A stretch of DNA of 64,000 bases from Evansella vedderi (GTDB lineage Bacteria > Bacillota > Bacilli > Bacillales > Salisediminibacteriaceae). The notes under the pieces are model-generated. The model ran no database searches. It was not told the DNA's origin and saw only the letters and a list, made by a program, of their open reading frames with translations. Shown in pieces: positions 15,312 to 25,310 of the stretch; position 1 is the stretch's first letter; each line of letters opens with the position of its first letter. Where the stretch lies: contig NZ_JAUSUG010000002.1 of NCBI RefSeq assembly GCF_030813435.1, positions 124,001 to 188,000 of the forward strand. The letters are read 5' to 3'. The position numbers and the translations under genes were made by a program.

Positions 15312-17111
15312 TTACAGTTGGTACTTTCTTATTTTTTGATAGAGGGTAGTTCGATGTATTCCTAAGCGCTTAGCTGCCTTCGTCTTATTACCATTCATTT
15401 CAGCTAATACACGTCGAATCATCATTTTCTCTTGGTTCCCTCGCTCTTTTATTAAAGAAGTAGAATCTTCCTGTTCCACTGTTCGATCGTAAGCTGCCTG
15501 TTTTATATTTAGTGGTAAATGCTCATATAAAATGGTGTCGCCATCCACTAATGTTAATAATTGCTCTACTACATTCACTAACTCACGAATGTTACCAGGC
15601 CAATGGTAGTTCATCAATGCTTTCACAGCACCTTTATCAATCACTTTCGGTGCTAAATAAAATTTGTTAGCTAATTCTTTCAAATAAAAATCAAGTAATA
15701 AAGGAATATCCTCTCTTCGCCGTTTCAGGGGTGGCAAGTCAATTAAAATAACGTTAAGTCTAAAGTACAAATCTTCTCGGAAGTCACCTGATTTTACTCT
15801 GTCAATTAAATGACAATTCGTTGCTGCAATAACACGAACATCTAACGATTTTGTATGATTCCCACCGACGGGGACGATTTCCTCTTCCTCTAACACTCGT
15901 AATATCTTTGCTTGCATTGCTAATGGCATATCGCCAATTTCATCTAAAAAAATCGTCCCTTGATTTGCCAGCTCAAACTTACCTGGATTCCCCCCTTTTT
16001 TAGCTCCAGTAAAAGCGCCATCTTCGTAGCCAAACAATTCAGCCTCTAACAAATTTTCTGGAATCGCAGCACAGTTCAAACTAATAAATGGCCCGTTACA
16101 TCTTGCGCTTAAATTGTGAATGGATTGAGCGAATAATTCTTTACCTGTACCACTTTCTCCAGTTATAAGGACTGTCGCTTTCGTTCTCGAAGCCTTTCGT
16201 GCGATGCTTTTACTATTATTTAATGCATGACTTTCCCCGACCATTTTTTCAAAAGTGTAACCGGTTGAAGCTTGTACATCATGGTGATCAAGCCGGTCTG
16301 TCCGTTGTACTTCATTACGCGATTGTACTTTAGAGGCATTTTCTAATATCCGGTATAATTCCGTTACTCCTTCAAAAATTAACATTCCTATTGCCCCAAC
16401 AACTTCTTTGTCTCTCCAAATAGGAATCCGATGGACAATCATTTTTTGCCCTTGTATTACTTGTACTTCTCCTTTTTCTGGAATCCCCGTTTTTACGGTA
16501 GTATGTAATTTCGTATTTTCAATAACGGAAGTTACCGGTTTTCCAAACACTTCTTCATCCGTTTGGATACCTAAAAAACTACGATAAGCTTTATTCATCT
16601 GTTTAATAAGTCCATTCTTATCTACAACAACTATCCCTTCGTAGGCGGTTTCCAAAATAACGTCCAATACTTCCGCATTATGTTTGAATGTTGTCATGTA
16701 AGAGCTATATGCATCGACAATATCTCTTCCATGAACTACTCCTACTAATTGCTGATCGTTGTTTACTACTGGGATTGTTTTGTAGTCGTATGACACTTCA
16801 AAAATAGAATCATCAACGAAAGCTATCTCGGTAACTTCTATCCATTCTTCTTGTATTTCATGCTCAAGACTTACTCCACTGAGCAATAATTGGTTGACTC
16901 TTTCTTGAGATAGTAATCCTACAACTTTATGATCACGGGAGATGACAACTAAATCTTGTACCTTTCCATACGTCATTAGCTCTAATATATGTTTCATTGT
17001 TTGATTTTCTATCATTAGAAAAAAAGGGGTATTCATCCAATCCTTAACTTGATACCCTGGAAGTACCGCCTCATCCATCGTTAATATTGAATCCTTTAAG
17101 TTCCCTGCCAT
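15312..17111 (-). CDS. Sigma-54-dependent activator with CBS, PAS, AAA+ and Fis domains
   Basis: About 599 residues. Order: a CBS pair (about 25-140), a PAS domain (about 150-250), an AAA+ domain (about 290-520) with Walker A GESGTGKE and GAFTGA, and a C-terminal Fis-type helix-turn-helix with [20 protein letters not shown]. The GAFTGA loop shows it contacts sigma-54. I place the start at ATG 17111 after AGGGG; an upstream GTG at 17120 overlaps that ribosome site. It most likely activates the Fe-ADH/gntP/mmsA operon. The CBS pair could sense an adenosine compound and the PAS a small ligand, both inferred. Confidence 0.93.
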   Translation of the reverse strand: MAGNLKDSILTMDEAVLPGYQVKDWMNTPFFLMIENQTMKHILELMTYGKVQDLVVISRDHKVVGLLSQERVNQLLLSGVSLEHEIQEEWIEVTEIAFVDDSIFEVSYDYKTIPVVNNDQQLVGVVHGRDIVDAYSSYMTTFKHNAEVLDVILETAYEGIVVVDKNGLIKQMNKAYRSFLGIQTDEEVFGKPVTSVIENTKLHTTVKTGIPEKGEVQVIQGQKMIVHRIPIWRDKEVVGAIGMLIFEGVTELYRILENASKVQSRNEVQRTDRLDHHDVQASTGYTFEKMVGESHALNNSKSIARKASRTKATVLITGESGTGKELFAQSIHNLSARCNGPFISLNCAAIPENLLEAELFGYEDGAFTGAKKGGNPGKFELANQGTIFLDEIGDMPLAMQAKILRVLEEEEIVPVGGNHTKSLDVRVIAATNCHLIDRVKSGDFREDLYFRLNVILIDLPPLKRRREDIPLLLDFYLKELANKFYLAPKVIDKGAVKALMNYHWPGNIRELVNVVEQLLTLVDGDTILYEHLPLNIKQAAYDRTVEQEDSTSLIKERGNQEKMMIRRVLAEMNGNKTKAAKRLGIHRTTLYQKIRKYQL

Positions 17112-17195
17112 ACGAACCACCCCTATGAATTTATTACTCTCTATTTTTTAAGACAATTAAGTTAATTGTTATTATACTAAAATATCAGATAATTT

Positions 17196-17232
17196 AAAAA
17201 GACTGAAGGTCCTTGACGGTAACCTTCAATCT
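17196..17232 (-). terminator. Terminator after the DUF624 gene
   Basis: On the minus strand GATTGAAGGT pairs with ACCTTCAGTC and is followed by TTTTTAAA. It lies about 70 bases after the DUF624 stop. The rest of the 17112-17300 spacer is AT-rich with no gene. Confidence 0.75.
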
Positions 17233-17300
17233 CTTCATATTATCAGGTAAATATTCATTTAGAAAAAAACTTGATTGGCGTATATGACTTCCTCCTAGTA

Positions 17301-17924
17301 CTATATGACTGCTTGTGCTTTCTTCTCTACTTTTTGGAAAGCCCTATTACTTATATACATGATAAGGGCTGCGTGAGAGCTCCCTAAAAACAAAACGAAC
17401 AACAATGGGAACGTTATAAAGGTAGCTATCAATACAATGCTTCCTATGAGCATAAGGATCGTAAGATGCGGATAGGAAATACTCATAATAAAGGCATACT
17501 TTATATATTCAAAATTCTTTAAATCATAGTGAACATAGACAGGAAAAATATAGAAAAGGATAGAAATATAGACAAAGGCAATAGCAATTAAAATGTAGTT
17601 AAGTACTGTAAAGACTGTTCCTTCCATACTTCCTAAAAAGATAAAATCAATATAAATAAATATCCCTATTACTAATAGAAAGCCGGCTAAAATATTTACT
17701 TTAAAAAAGCTTTTTTTATACTCCTTGAGAAACGTATCGAACACAGGTACTTGATCTTTCTTAGACCAAGTCCTTATTACAGTAAACATTGCAGATGTGG
17801 CCGGAAAAACCCCAAATATAACTAAGCCTAACACGCTAAACAATATCCAGAGTAGATTTAAGTATGTTAAACGAACGACCCATTCCCCTAAATGATTTAC
17901 CTTTGATAGTATATCATCTAACAT
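17301..17924 (-). CDS. DUF624 (YesL-type) membrane protein
   Basis: 207 residues with about five to six hydrophobic helices and the YesL-like N-terminus (LNLLWILFSVLGLVIFGVFPATSAMF). DUF624 proteins are common beside ABC importers for oligosaccharides in Bacillus and Paenibacillus. Their function is unknown. It follows the SAF-domain oxidoreductase gene by 15 bases and ends the operon. Confidence 0.85.
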   Translation of the reverse strand: MLDDILSKVNHLGEWVVRLTYLNLLWILFSVLGLVIFGVFPATSAMFTVIRTWSKKDQVPVFDTFLKEYKKSFFKVNILAGFLLVIGIFIYIDFIFLGSMEGTVFTVLNYILIAIAFVYISILFYIFPVYVHYDLKNFEYIKYAFIMSISYPHLTILMLIGSIVLIATFITFPLLFVLFLGSSHAALIMYISNRAFQKVEKKAQAVI

Positions 17925-17939
17925 ATTGCTCCCAACTCT

Positions 17940-19373
17940 CTATAATTTAGATTCTACTTTTGTAGAGCTTAAGAACTTTTCATCCTGTAGCTCTCTTAAT
18001 TCCCAAAGCGTAGAATTTTCTGGTCTCTCCACCATAGCGTAAGTAATCCATTCGCCTGCTTTTATATCTACCTTCGCTTTATTTCCATTCATTATATGAC
18101 CCGGTATAGGATTTTCGTCTTCCATTGTTACCGCTGGAACCATCATTGCCTCTAGAGAATAATCATGGTCATTTCCTAATACTTCTCCAGCTTTTATATC
18201 CCTTGCAGCCTTTTTTACAAGATCATAGCGAGGACGGTAATCTAGTGAACCAGTATCCATATTTAAAAGTCCTGCTGTTGCAATGGATGTGGATGTTTCT
18301 ACACCACATAAATGATAAGGTCTGTAAATGACTGCTGTTGATCGATCGTAATTTGGAATTTGACCTTTTGTCGTTAAGATATAGTTGGAATAGGCATTAT
18401 CACAACGGACAACAAGGAAAACCCCTCCGCCCATACCTGCTTCGTCCTCTCTTCTAAAGCAAGTAGTTACATCAATAATTCCTTCCTTACTAAAAATCCC
18501 CTCATTTTCTTCACTGCAATAGGCAACAGGTAACTCCGTTATTTTTAAAGGAGCTTTGAATAACTCCGTCTTATCAGGAGAAAGGTTTGTATAATTAGCC
18601 ATAATCGTTAACTCACAAAGGTCAAATGCCCCTGCACCAGGTAGGCCTTTTAGTATCTCTGTACGTTTAGCTACATACTCCTTTGCCCTTCCATCTGGAA
18701 TTTTCCCAAAATATTTTACATCCTCTTCCGACACCTGTATCGTTGCCGTTTCGTGAACAGTAATGCCATCTGCTTCAATGGTGACAGTTCGGTTCTGCTC
18801 ATTATATATAAATTCTCCGTCCCTTGCTTTACCTCCTGCAATAACAGTTAATCCAATCACTTTTGCCCATTCATACATAGTAACTAGAAGTCCATGTTGA
18901 TCACCGTCTACAGGTGTATAGACCACTCCATTTTCTTGGGCCATTTGTTTAAGGATAGGACCAATCGCTGAATCCGTTTCTTTGTTTACCATCGCTACAT
19001 GTTTTTTATTTTCTATGGCTAATTTTGCATTGACTGCTCCTGCCTCTGGTACACCTGTAGCTTCGCAAACAACATCGATGGCGTCAATATTCATAATAAC
19101 GTCTATTTCATCAGTATAAATGTATTTTCCCTTATCAAAGAGTACCCTTGCTCCCTCAACACTTCTACTATAATGAATTAATTCTTCATCAATTCCCGCA
19201 TCAATAAACGATTGTCTAGCTGCTTCTGTGTCAATATCCATAATTACTCTGACACTTAAAAACTCATTATAAAGCTGTTGAGTTACAATTGCTTTCCCAA
19301 AATGTCCCGTTCCAATGACAGCAACATTTACTTCTTTTTTTGGTGCATTCTGAAACAAATGATGGTAAATCAC
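17940..19373 (-). CDS. NAD(P)-binding homoserine-dehydrogenase-like oxidoreductase with C-terminal SAF domain
   Basis: 477 residues. An N-terminal Rossmann fold has VAVIGTGHFGKAI at about 18-30. A central catalytic region has PVDGDQHGL and GLPGAGAFDLCEL. A SAF-like end has AARDIKAGEVLG and VDIKAGEWITYAMV. Related proteins are seen in sugar and sugar-acid loci, but I know of no firm reaction. The start is GTG at 19373 after GGAGGG. It lies downstream of the GH51 gene, beyond a terminator-like hairpin, and before the DUF624 gene. By context it acts on a sugar or sugar acid delivered by the importer. Its substrate is unknown. Confidence 0.8.
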   Translation of the reverse strand: MIYHHLFQNAPKKEVNVAVIGTGHFGKAIVTQQLYNEFLSVRVIMDIDTEAARQSFIDAGIDEELIHYSRSVEGARVLFDKGKYIYTDEIDVIMNIDAIDVVCEATGVPEAGAVNAKLAIENKKHVAMVNKETDSAIGPILKQMAQENGVVYTPVDGDQHGLLVTMYEWAKVIGLTVIAGGKARDGEFIYNEQNRTVTIEADGITVHETATIQVSEEDVKYFGKIPDGRAKEYVAKRTEILKGLPGAGAFDLCELTIMANYTNLSPDKTELFKAPLKITELPVAYCSEENEGIFSKEGIIDVTTCFRREDEAGMGGGVFLVVRCDNAYSNYILTTKGQIPNYDRSTAVIYRPYHLCGVETSTSIATAGLLNMDTGSLDYRPRYDLVKKAARDIKAGEVLGNDHDYSLEAMMVPAVTMEDENPIPGHIMNGNKAKVDIKAGEWITYAMVERPENSTLWELRELQDEKFLSSTKVESKL

Positions 19374-19396
19374 ATGATCCCTCCTAGATTGATAGA

Positions 19397-19431
19397 AATA
19401 AAACTCTCCCTTATTTTAATTAAGGAGAGTC
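19397..19431 (-). terminator. Terminator between GH51 and the SAF oxidoreductase
   Basis: On the minus strand ACTCTCCTT pairs with AAGGGAGAGT and is followed by TTTTATTTC. It probably ends or attenuates the GH51 transcript, giving lower expression of the two genes beyond. Confidence 0.7.
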
Positions 19432-19503
19432 TTATCCATGATCCTTTTACTCTTTGTTACTATTAAACAGAACCCTCTGTTTCCAAAAATATATTAATGA
19501 AGC

Positions 19504-21036
19504 TTATTGAATTTCAATAACAAGTACTGATTTTGACGGAATGGTAAATGTAATTTTTCCATCCTCTACTTCGAATTCATTAAATACATCGGGCTTAATA
19601 TTTTCAGGTGCTTCAAAAGTGTTATGAACGGTCATATCATCTGCAGTCAAGATACGACCTGATGCTTTAGATGAACCAGTAATCTCATCTAAGTTACAAG
19701 TAATCTTTTCTCCTTTATTAGGATCAAGGTTACAAATAGAAATATGAACTTTTCCAGAATCGTCTTGAGATGCTGATACATTTAACATCGGTACACTTTC
19801 TTCTCCGTATGTATAGGTGCCAGTACTTACACTTACAGGAAGAAGCGTTGCATCTTGGTGTACCTTATACATTTCAAACACATGATAGGTTGGGGTTAAA
19901 ATCATCTTTTCACCCTCTGTTAATATTACCGCTTGTAAAACATTTACCATCTGTGCAACATTGGCCATGTGTACACGATCACAGTGATTATTGAAAATAT
20001 TAAGGTTGATACCGGCCACAAGTGCATCACGTAATGTATTTTGTTGATATAGGAATCCTGGATTTGTACCGCGTTCTACTTTAAACCACGTTCCCCACTC
20101 ATCCACAATTAAGTCTACGTTTTTCTCAGGATCATACTTATCCATGATAGCAGTATGCTTTTGAATCAATTCTTCCATCACAAGGGTTCGCTTCATGTAA
20201 TCAAACCATTTTTCTTCTGTAAATTCCGTAGCAGAATCATAGTTTGCACGATTACGAGTATAGAAGTGCAGGGCAAGGCCATCCATTTCTGGGCGATGAT
20301 GCTCCCAAATATCCGTTACTACCTTATCTGGATAAGGTTCTGTTCTGCTAACACCTTCACGCATCATTACTTCTGTCCAGTGGTAATCTGCCTCACTAGG
20401 ACCACAAGCGATTTTGTAAATTGGGGTATCAGTATAATCCCTTACAAAGGTTTGATATCGTCGGTAAAGATCAGCGTAATATTCTACTCTCATCTTCCCT
20501 CCACATCCCCAGTTTTCGTTTCCTATTCCAAAATATTTAAGCTTCCAAGGCTTATCCCGGCCGTTCTTTCTTCGTAAATCAGCCATCGGAGACTTACCTT
20601 CTTGAGTGATATACTCAATCCATTCCTGCATTTCTTGAACAGTTCCACTACCAACATTTCCGCAAATATAAGGCTCCGTATCTAATTGCTCACACAAGTC
20701 TAAAAATTCATGGGTGCCGAAATGGTTATTTTCCGTTACCTTTCCCCAGTTATTATTGATGATACTCGGACGTGATTCCCGTGGTCCAATGCCATCCTTC
20801 CAATGGTATTCGTCTGCGAAGCACCCACCAGGCCAGCGTAAATTCGGAATATTTAGCTTCTTTAAAGCCTCAACTACATCATTGCGAATACCCCGAGTAT
20901 TAGGGATCGGAGAATCCTCCCCTACCCAAATCCCTTCATAAACACATCTGCCTAAGTGCTCTGCAAAATGTCCATAAATGTGTCTGCTTATCACTTCTTT
21001 TTTTTCACTTTTGTTAATGTTAATGAACGATGTCAT
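19504..21036 (-). CDS. Alpha-L-arabinofuranosidase, GH51
   Basis: About 510 residues, the usual length for intracellular GH51 enzymes, and no signal peptide. The acid/base Glu lies in [12 protein letters not shown] (about residue 174) and the nucleophile Glu in IVDEWGTW (about 313). [13 protein letters not shown] is also typical. It releases L-arabinofuranose from arabino-oligosaccharides. The start is ATG 21036; a GTG 12 bases upstream overlaps the ribosome site. It follows the two ABC permease genes, so the enzyme likely acts on imported oligosaccharides in the cytoplasm. Confidence 0.93.
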   Translation of the reverse strand: MTSFININKSEKKEVISRHIYGHFAEHLGRCVYEGIWVGEDSPIPNTRGIRNDVVEALKKLNIPNLRWPGGCFADEYHWKDGIGPRESRPSIINNNWGKVTENNHFGTHEFLDLCEQLDTEPYICGNVGSGTVQEMQEWIEYITQEGKSPMADLRRKNGRDKPWKLKYFGIGNENWGCGGKMRVEYYADLYRRYQTFVRDYTDTPIYKIACGPSEADYHWTEVMMREGVSRTEPYPDKVVTDIWEHHRPEMDGLALHFYTRNRANYDSATEFTEEKWFDYMKRTLVMEELIQKHTAIMDKYDPEKNVDLIVDEWGTWFKVERGTNPGFLYQQNTLRDALVAGINLNIFNNHCDRVHMANVAQMVNVLQAVILTEGEKMILTPTYHVFEMYKVHQDATLLPVSVSTGTYTYGEESVPMLNVSASQDDSGKVHISICNLDPNKGEKITCNLDEITGSSKASGRILTADDMTVHNTFEAPENIKPDVFNEFEVEDGKITFTIPSKSVLVIEIQ

Positions 21037-21089
21037 GACAACAATCACTCCGTTTCAGTAAAATTTTGTGGTTATAACTTGCACAAAAA

Positions 21090-21932
21090 CTATCCTTTCA
21101 CCGCACCAGCTGTAAGACTGGAGATAAAGTATTTTTGAGCAAAAATAAATACAATAATAATTGGTAATACAGTTAAAACAGATCCAGCAATAAGAACATC
21201 ATAGTTGTTACCATATGGTGAGAGTAAACCAGCTAAACCGATTGGTAATGTAAACATATCTGTAGTTCGTAGTACAACTAACGGCCATAAGAAGTTATTC
21301 CAACTAAATAAGGCTAATAAAATCCCCATTGCGCCGTATGCTGGCTTCATTAAAGGCACCATGATCTTAAAAAAGATTCCATACTCTGTACACCCATCGA
21401 TCCTTGCTGCATCCATTAAATCTTTCGGTAACCCTAAAGCAAATTGCCTAAAAAAGAATATCGTTAATGGATGTACAATCATAGGGAGAATTACCCCCGT
21501 ATAGGTATTAACTGCTCCCAAGGCAATCATCATTCTAAATAAAGGAAGCATTAATATTTCAAAAGGAATCATCATTATTAATAAAACTAGGAACAAAACG
21601 ATTGTCTGACCCCTAAATCGATACATTGCTAAACTATAACCGACCATAGATGAAAAAGTTAATGCTAGAATAGTAGAGAAAAAAGAAATAATAATACTGT
21701 TCTTAAACCACCTGAAATAGATACTCCCGTCTGTAAATAAATATGCGTAGTTGTTTAAACTCCATAGTTCAAATTGAGGATAGATATTTAGTCCAAAACG
21801 CATTAGTTCCGTCGAAGGCTTAAGTGAAGCTAATGTCAATGCTGCCAATGGAAAAACGGCAATTACTGCAGGGATAACCAAAAATACTACTAATAATATG
21901 GACGACCATTTCTCACGACGTTGTTTAGCCAT
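21090..21932 (-). CDS. Sugar ABC importer permease, MalG type
   Basis: About 280 residues and six membrane helices. The inner-membrane EAA loop appears as DAARIDGCTEYGIFFKIMVPL. I choose ATG 21932, which follows AAAGGGGGA by nine bases; the longer reading would overlap the upstream permease gene. It forms the membrane channel with the MalF-type protein. No ATPase is encoded here, so a shared MsmX-type ATPase elsewhere is expected. Confidence 0.9.
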   Translation of the reverse strand: MAKQRREKWSSILLVVFLVIPAVIAVFPLAALTLASLKPSTELMRFGLNIYPQFELWSLNNYAYLFTDGSIYFRWFKNSIIISFFSTILALTFSSMVGYSLAMYRFRGQTIVLFLVLLIMMIPFEILMLPLFRMMIALGAVNTYTGVILPMIVHPLTIFFFRQFALGLPKDLMDAARIDGCTEYGIFFKIMVPLMKPAYGAMGILLALFSWNNFLWPLVVLRTTDMFTLPIGLAGLLSPYGNNYDVLIAGSVLTVLPIIIVFIFAQKYFISSLTAGAVKG

Positions 21933-21933
21933 T

Positions 21934-22896
21934 TTAATTATCCCCCTTTCCACCGAAAACACCTGTCAGCCTTAGTTGGATTAAACCTAATATTGCGACA
22001 ATAATTAATAGTGTTACACCAACAGCAGAACCGAAGCCTAATTGATTATATTGAAAACCTTCTTTGTATAAGTACCCTACCAGAGTTAATCCTATATTCC
22101 CCGGTGAATTAACTTCCCAAAACACATACGCTTCTTCAAACATTTTATAGCCAGCAAATAACGTAATGGTTAATACATAAACAGTTACGGGCTTTAAAAA
22201 CGGAAGAGTAATATGTCTGAACTTATTGAAAGTGTTGGCCCCATCAATTTCAGCGGCTTCGTACATTTCTTTAGGGATATTTTGTAATCCTGTTAAGAAA
22301 TAAATCATATTTACACCCATCCATCTCCAAGCAGCCAATCCAACCATAAGAAACATAAGTGTTCCTGCATTTTGTCTCCATGCAACAGGATCAAATCCAA
22401 AGAACATAATAAATGAGTTACCAAAGGCTGATTCCGATTCTGCAAAAAGCAATCGGAAGATTACCCCAGCTACAATGGTAGATGTAAGAGCCGGAATAAA
22501 AATACATGCCCTAAAAAAAGTTTTATATTTTGTTACCTTCGAATTTAAAATTATTGCCAAGAGCAGTGGTAATGGAATTAATATTACAATGGTCCAAAAC
22601 GTATATAATGTTGTATTGTAAAGTGCTCGAAAGAAGGTTGGATTAAAGAGTCTTTCATAATTTCTCAATCCAATAAATTCTGTTTGACCTGGTAAGACTT
22701 GTTGAAAGCTCATTATAAAAGTTGAAACGACTGGGTATAAGTAAAATCCAGTAAAAATGAGCAAGAATGGTAATACAAATACGTATGGGGCTACTTTTTG
22801 TGAGTAAAAAATATTTTTTAACTTCGTTCCATTCCTTTTCATTTTCAAATTTGAGCTTGGACTTCTATTCAAATTTGGAGGAGAATTTGGTTTCAT
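21934..22896 (-). CDS. Sugar ABC importer permease, MalF type
   Basis: 320 residues with six helices. The EAA loop reads YEAAEIDGANTFNKFRHITLP. The ribosome site is AAAGGAGG before ATG 22896. It pairs with the MalG-type protein encoded one base downstream. The N-terminal 25 residues are polar and cytoplasmic. Oligosaccharide uptake is inferred from the GH51 gene in the operon. Confidence 0.9.
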   Translation of the reverse strand: MKPNSPPNLNRSPSSNLKMKRNGTKLKNIFYSQKVAPYVFVLPFLLIFTGFYLYPVVSTFIMSFQQVLPGQTEFIGLRNYERLFNPTFFRALYNTTLYTFWTIVILIPLPLLLAIILNSKVTKYKTFFRACIFIPALTSTIVAGVIFRLLFAESESAFGNSFIMFFGFDPVAWRQNAGTLMFLMVGLAAWRWMGVNMIYFLTGLQNIPKEMYEAAEIDGANTFNKFRHITLPFLKPVTVYVLTITLFAGYKMFEEAYVFWEVNSPGNIGLTLVGYLYKEGFQYNQLGFGSAVGVTLLIIVAILGLIQLRLTGVFGGKGDN

Positions 22897-22944
22897 TACT
22901 GTACCTCCTTTAGGCTGTAGGTATGAATAAAACTAGGAGGTGAA

Positions 22945-22966
22945 GGCCCCCATTAAGTGAGGGGCC
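22945..22966 (-). other. Intercistronic hairpin between binding-protein and permease genes
   Basis: GGCCCC and GGGGCC pair around a short loop without a T-tract. Such hairpins often protect the binding-protein mRNA and give it higher levels than the permeases. Confidence 0.55.
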
Positions 22967-23014
22967 AACAACTCTAAAAGTTTGTCCTGTGCTGTAGTTC
23001 ATGCTTTCAATTTA

Positions 23015-24346
23015 TTAACGGTTACGTAATTCATCAGCAGCTTGCTTCAATGCCTCCTCAGGAGTTTGACTTCTTTCTCTTAATGTGTTGTGTAATACAT
23101 TCGTTTCAATTAAATCCCTTGCTAATGGTGTATTATTTGTTATATTTAACGGGTTAATTTCATCTTTGATTTCTAGTAACATATCAAATAATCCGTCACC
23201 AAAGTATTCTGTAAATCTATTAGGTTCTCTTAATTCTGGAGACTCCCATACCGTATGCATTGGAGGATCGAATCCAAGGATTTTCCAGATATTGATGTTA
23301 GCTTCTTCCGTTAATTTAGCGTGTGCTAAGAACTCTTTTGCAAGTTCAATATGCTCTGATTGTTTCGTTACTGCAGTACCTGTTCCTCCCATTCCTGCAG
23401 AGCGGAATCCACCTTCTTCCCATCTAGGCATAGGCTTCATAACAAAGTTTCCAGATTGGTCAGGCATATGCTCTACAAAACGACTCGCATACCAAGAAGG
23501 CATTATTAAGGATGCAGCACCTCCACCATTCATGAAAGCAAAGAACTCTTCATTGTTATGGTTTCCTCCAGGAGCAAGAACAGAAATTTCATGCTCGTAT
23601 ACCATATCGTGAATTAATTGTAATACTTCAATATTATCTTGGTTATCTAGTATTACATCACCATTACTATCAAAAATATCAGAACCCCTTTGGCTAATCA
23701 TAGGGTAGAAGTTCCAAAACCCACTTGTATAAGCAACCGTCATCGGTGTGTCTGTTTCAGCTTTTATTACTTTTCCAATTTCTACAAAATCATCCCATGT
23801 ATCAATATCATCAGGGCTTACACCAGCAGCATTAAATATTTCTGTGTTATAAAATGCTACGGAAGCTCCAACGTGTGTAGGTGCACCATAGAATTGACCG
23901 TCCTTACTATAAATTTCAAACCTCGACTGAACAAAGTCCTCTGCAACAGGCTCAATAATGTCGTTTAAAGGTTCTAATTGAATATCACCTTGAAGAAAGT
24001 TAGGGAAACGGTTAATTTCAATATCTACTATATCTGGTGCTCCAACCCCTGATTGTAAAGCTAGTAGTAGGTTGTTATGCATTTCATCATAAGGGAATGA
24101 CTCAGCATTTAATTTAATTTGTCTGTCTGGATATGTTTCGTTCCAACTTCTTACCCCTTCTTCAAAAAATTCAATGTGTAAACCAACAAATGTCCAAAAT
24201 GTTAATTCCGTTACTTCCCCTTCACTTCCCCCATTGTCATTGGATCCGCCAGTTTGTTCGCCACCACTTCCTCCACTTCCGCCACATCCAGCCAGAACAG
24301 TCAAGCTAATCAATAGTAAGATACCCAGTTTTAAAAGCTTACTCAT
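23015..24346 (-). CDS. Family 1 extracellular sugar-binding lipoprotein
   Basis: 443 residues with a lipoprotein signal (LTVLAGC, Cys about residue 20) followed by a Gly/Ser/Asn linker. The rest resembles MalE/UgpB-type binding proteins (LTFWTFVGLHIEFFEEGVRSWNE at residues 47-69; FMNGGGAASLIMPSW). It is the outer-face receptor of the MalFG importer encoded downstream. Likely ligands are arabino-oligosaccharides or a related glycoside, inferred from GH51. An operator-like palindrome lies upstream at 24467-24487. Confidence 0.9.
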   Translation of the reverse strand: MSKLLKLGILLLISLTVLAGCGGSGGSGGEQTGGSNDNGGSEGEVTELTFWTFVGLHIEFFEEGVRSWNETYPDRQIKLNAESFPYDEMHNNLLLALQSGVGAPDIVDIEINRFPNFLQGDIQLEPLNDIIEPVAEDFVQSRFEIYSKDGQFYGAPTHVGASVAFYNTEIFNAAGVSPDDIDTWDDFVEIGKVIKAETDTPMTVAYTSGFWNFYPMISQRGSDIFDSNGDVILDNQDNIEVLQLIHDMVYEHEISVLAPGGNHNNEEFFAFMNGGGAASLIMPSWYASRFVEHMPDQSGNFVMKPMPRWEEGGFRSAGMGGTGTAVTKQSEHIELAKEFLAHAKLTEEANINIWKILGFDPPMHTVWESPELREPNRFTEYFGDGLFDMLLEIKDEINPLNITNNTPLARDLIETNVLHNTLRERSQTPEEALKQAADELRNR

Positions 24347-24466
24347 CCTTTTACATCCCCCTTTGTTTAAAAGAAATTGGAAATATTACCATTCCACTAT
24401 TTGATTAACAAAAACCTTAATCATACCTCCTTCCAAAATTTAAAGTAAGTTTGTAACTATATAAGT

Positions 24467-24487
24467 AAAGAACGATAATTGTTCTTT
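24467..24487. promoter_or_regulatory. Operator-like palindrome before the binding-protein gene
   Basis: AAAGAAC-GATAATT-GTTCTTT forms a 21-base symmetric site about 120 bases before the binding-protein start. It separates the aldolase gene from the transporter genes and suggests separate control of the transporter unit. The regulator is unknown. The rest of 24347-24533 is AT-rich with no gene. Confidence 0.4.
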
Positions 24488-24533
24488 CCTTAAGGATGAG
24501 ACGAAGAATTAGCTTCGTTTAATCTAATATTCT

Positions 24534-25184
24534 TTAAAGACTCCATTCCCGCCGTTGTTTATATCCAGCATTATTTAGGAAGTCTTTTGTTACATGACCT
24601 GGTAGTCTATTAATCTCAATACCTTTTTCTATTGTGGTAATAAGCATTTTTGCTGCATATTCTAATGTTTGTAGTGACATCAACGCTTCTTTAATACTAA
24701 CGTCATAAACTAGAACACCGTGGTTTTCTAGAAGTAAAATGTTTGCATCCTTCGCTTTTTCCCTGACTGCCTCAGCTAGTTTTAAGCTTCCTGGGTGTTC
24801 ATATCTAACTCGTGTTACCCTTTCTAAGTAATACATCGTTTCAACAAATAGATCTGAAGGAATTTCAAGCTTTGAACACGCTATTACGGTGCTGTAGAAT
24901 GGCGAAGCGTGAAGAATTGCTTTTATTTCCTTTCTTTCTGAATAAACAGCTTCATGCATGGGTGTTTCCTTTGATGGACGCTTCCCATTGAACTTCTTTT
25001 TCGGACATAAAACTAAATCATCATCCTGTAATAAACCTAAATAGGAACCACTCGCAGAAATAAGATATTGTTCGTCATTCACTTTGGCACTAATGTTCCC
25101 TGCGGTCCCCCAAGCTAAATCTTTTTCCATCATGAAACTTCCTGTCCTCTGAAGTTCTCTCATTATTTTCTCTTGTGTATTCAC
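24534..25184 (-). CDS. Class II aldolase/adducin-family protein (candidate acid-sugar phosphate decarboxylase or aldolase)
   Basis: About 216 residues, the usual length of fuculose-phosphate-aldolase-like proteins. It has GTAGNISAKVNDEQYLISASGS near the start, HEAVY and HASPFYS for metal binding, and LLLENHGVLVYD. These enzymes use zinc to cleave or decarboxylate sugar or sugar-acid phosphates. In tetronate pathways a member (OtnC) decarboxylates 3-oxo-tetronate 4-phosphate made by a DUF1537 kinase, and such a kinase is encoded upstream here. I choose GTG 25184, six bases after GAGGG; TTG 25190 is too close. Confidence 0.87.
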   Translation of the reverse strand: MNTQEKIMRELQRTGSFMMEKDLAWGTAGNISAKVNDEQYLISASGSYLGLLQDDDLVLCPKKKFNGKRPSKETPMHEAVYSERKEIKAILHASPFYSTVIACSKLEIPSDLFVETMYYLERVTRVRYEHPGSLKLAEAVREKAKDANILLLENHGVLVYDVSIKEALMSLQTLEYAAKMLITTIEKGIEINRLPGHVTKDFLNNAGYKQRREWSL

Positions 25185-25235
25185 TATCAACCCTCACTTT
25201 AGTAACTTTGTTTTTAAAGCAAATAATATGGCTTG

Positions 25236-25305
25236 GAGTCGCTACAGGCGTCATGTCACCGTTCTGGTTCCGCGGGCAACATCTTCAGTCTCCTCGGGAA
25301 AAACA
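25236..25305 (-). repeat. Mosaic intergenic repeat, copy B (partial)
   Basis: On the minus strand it reads CCCGAGGAGACTGAAG, TTGCCCGCGGAACC and ACGGTGACATGACGCC, matching modules of copy A. It is a shorter, more diverged copy and lies between the zinc dehydrogenase and aldolase genes, within one operon. Confidence 0.7.
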
Positions 25306-25310
25306 CCCTT

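Noticed and set aside
24490-24515. Terminator after the class II aldolase
   Set aside because: The ACGAAG/CTTCGT stem is only six pairs and no T-tract follows on the minus strand.
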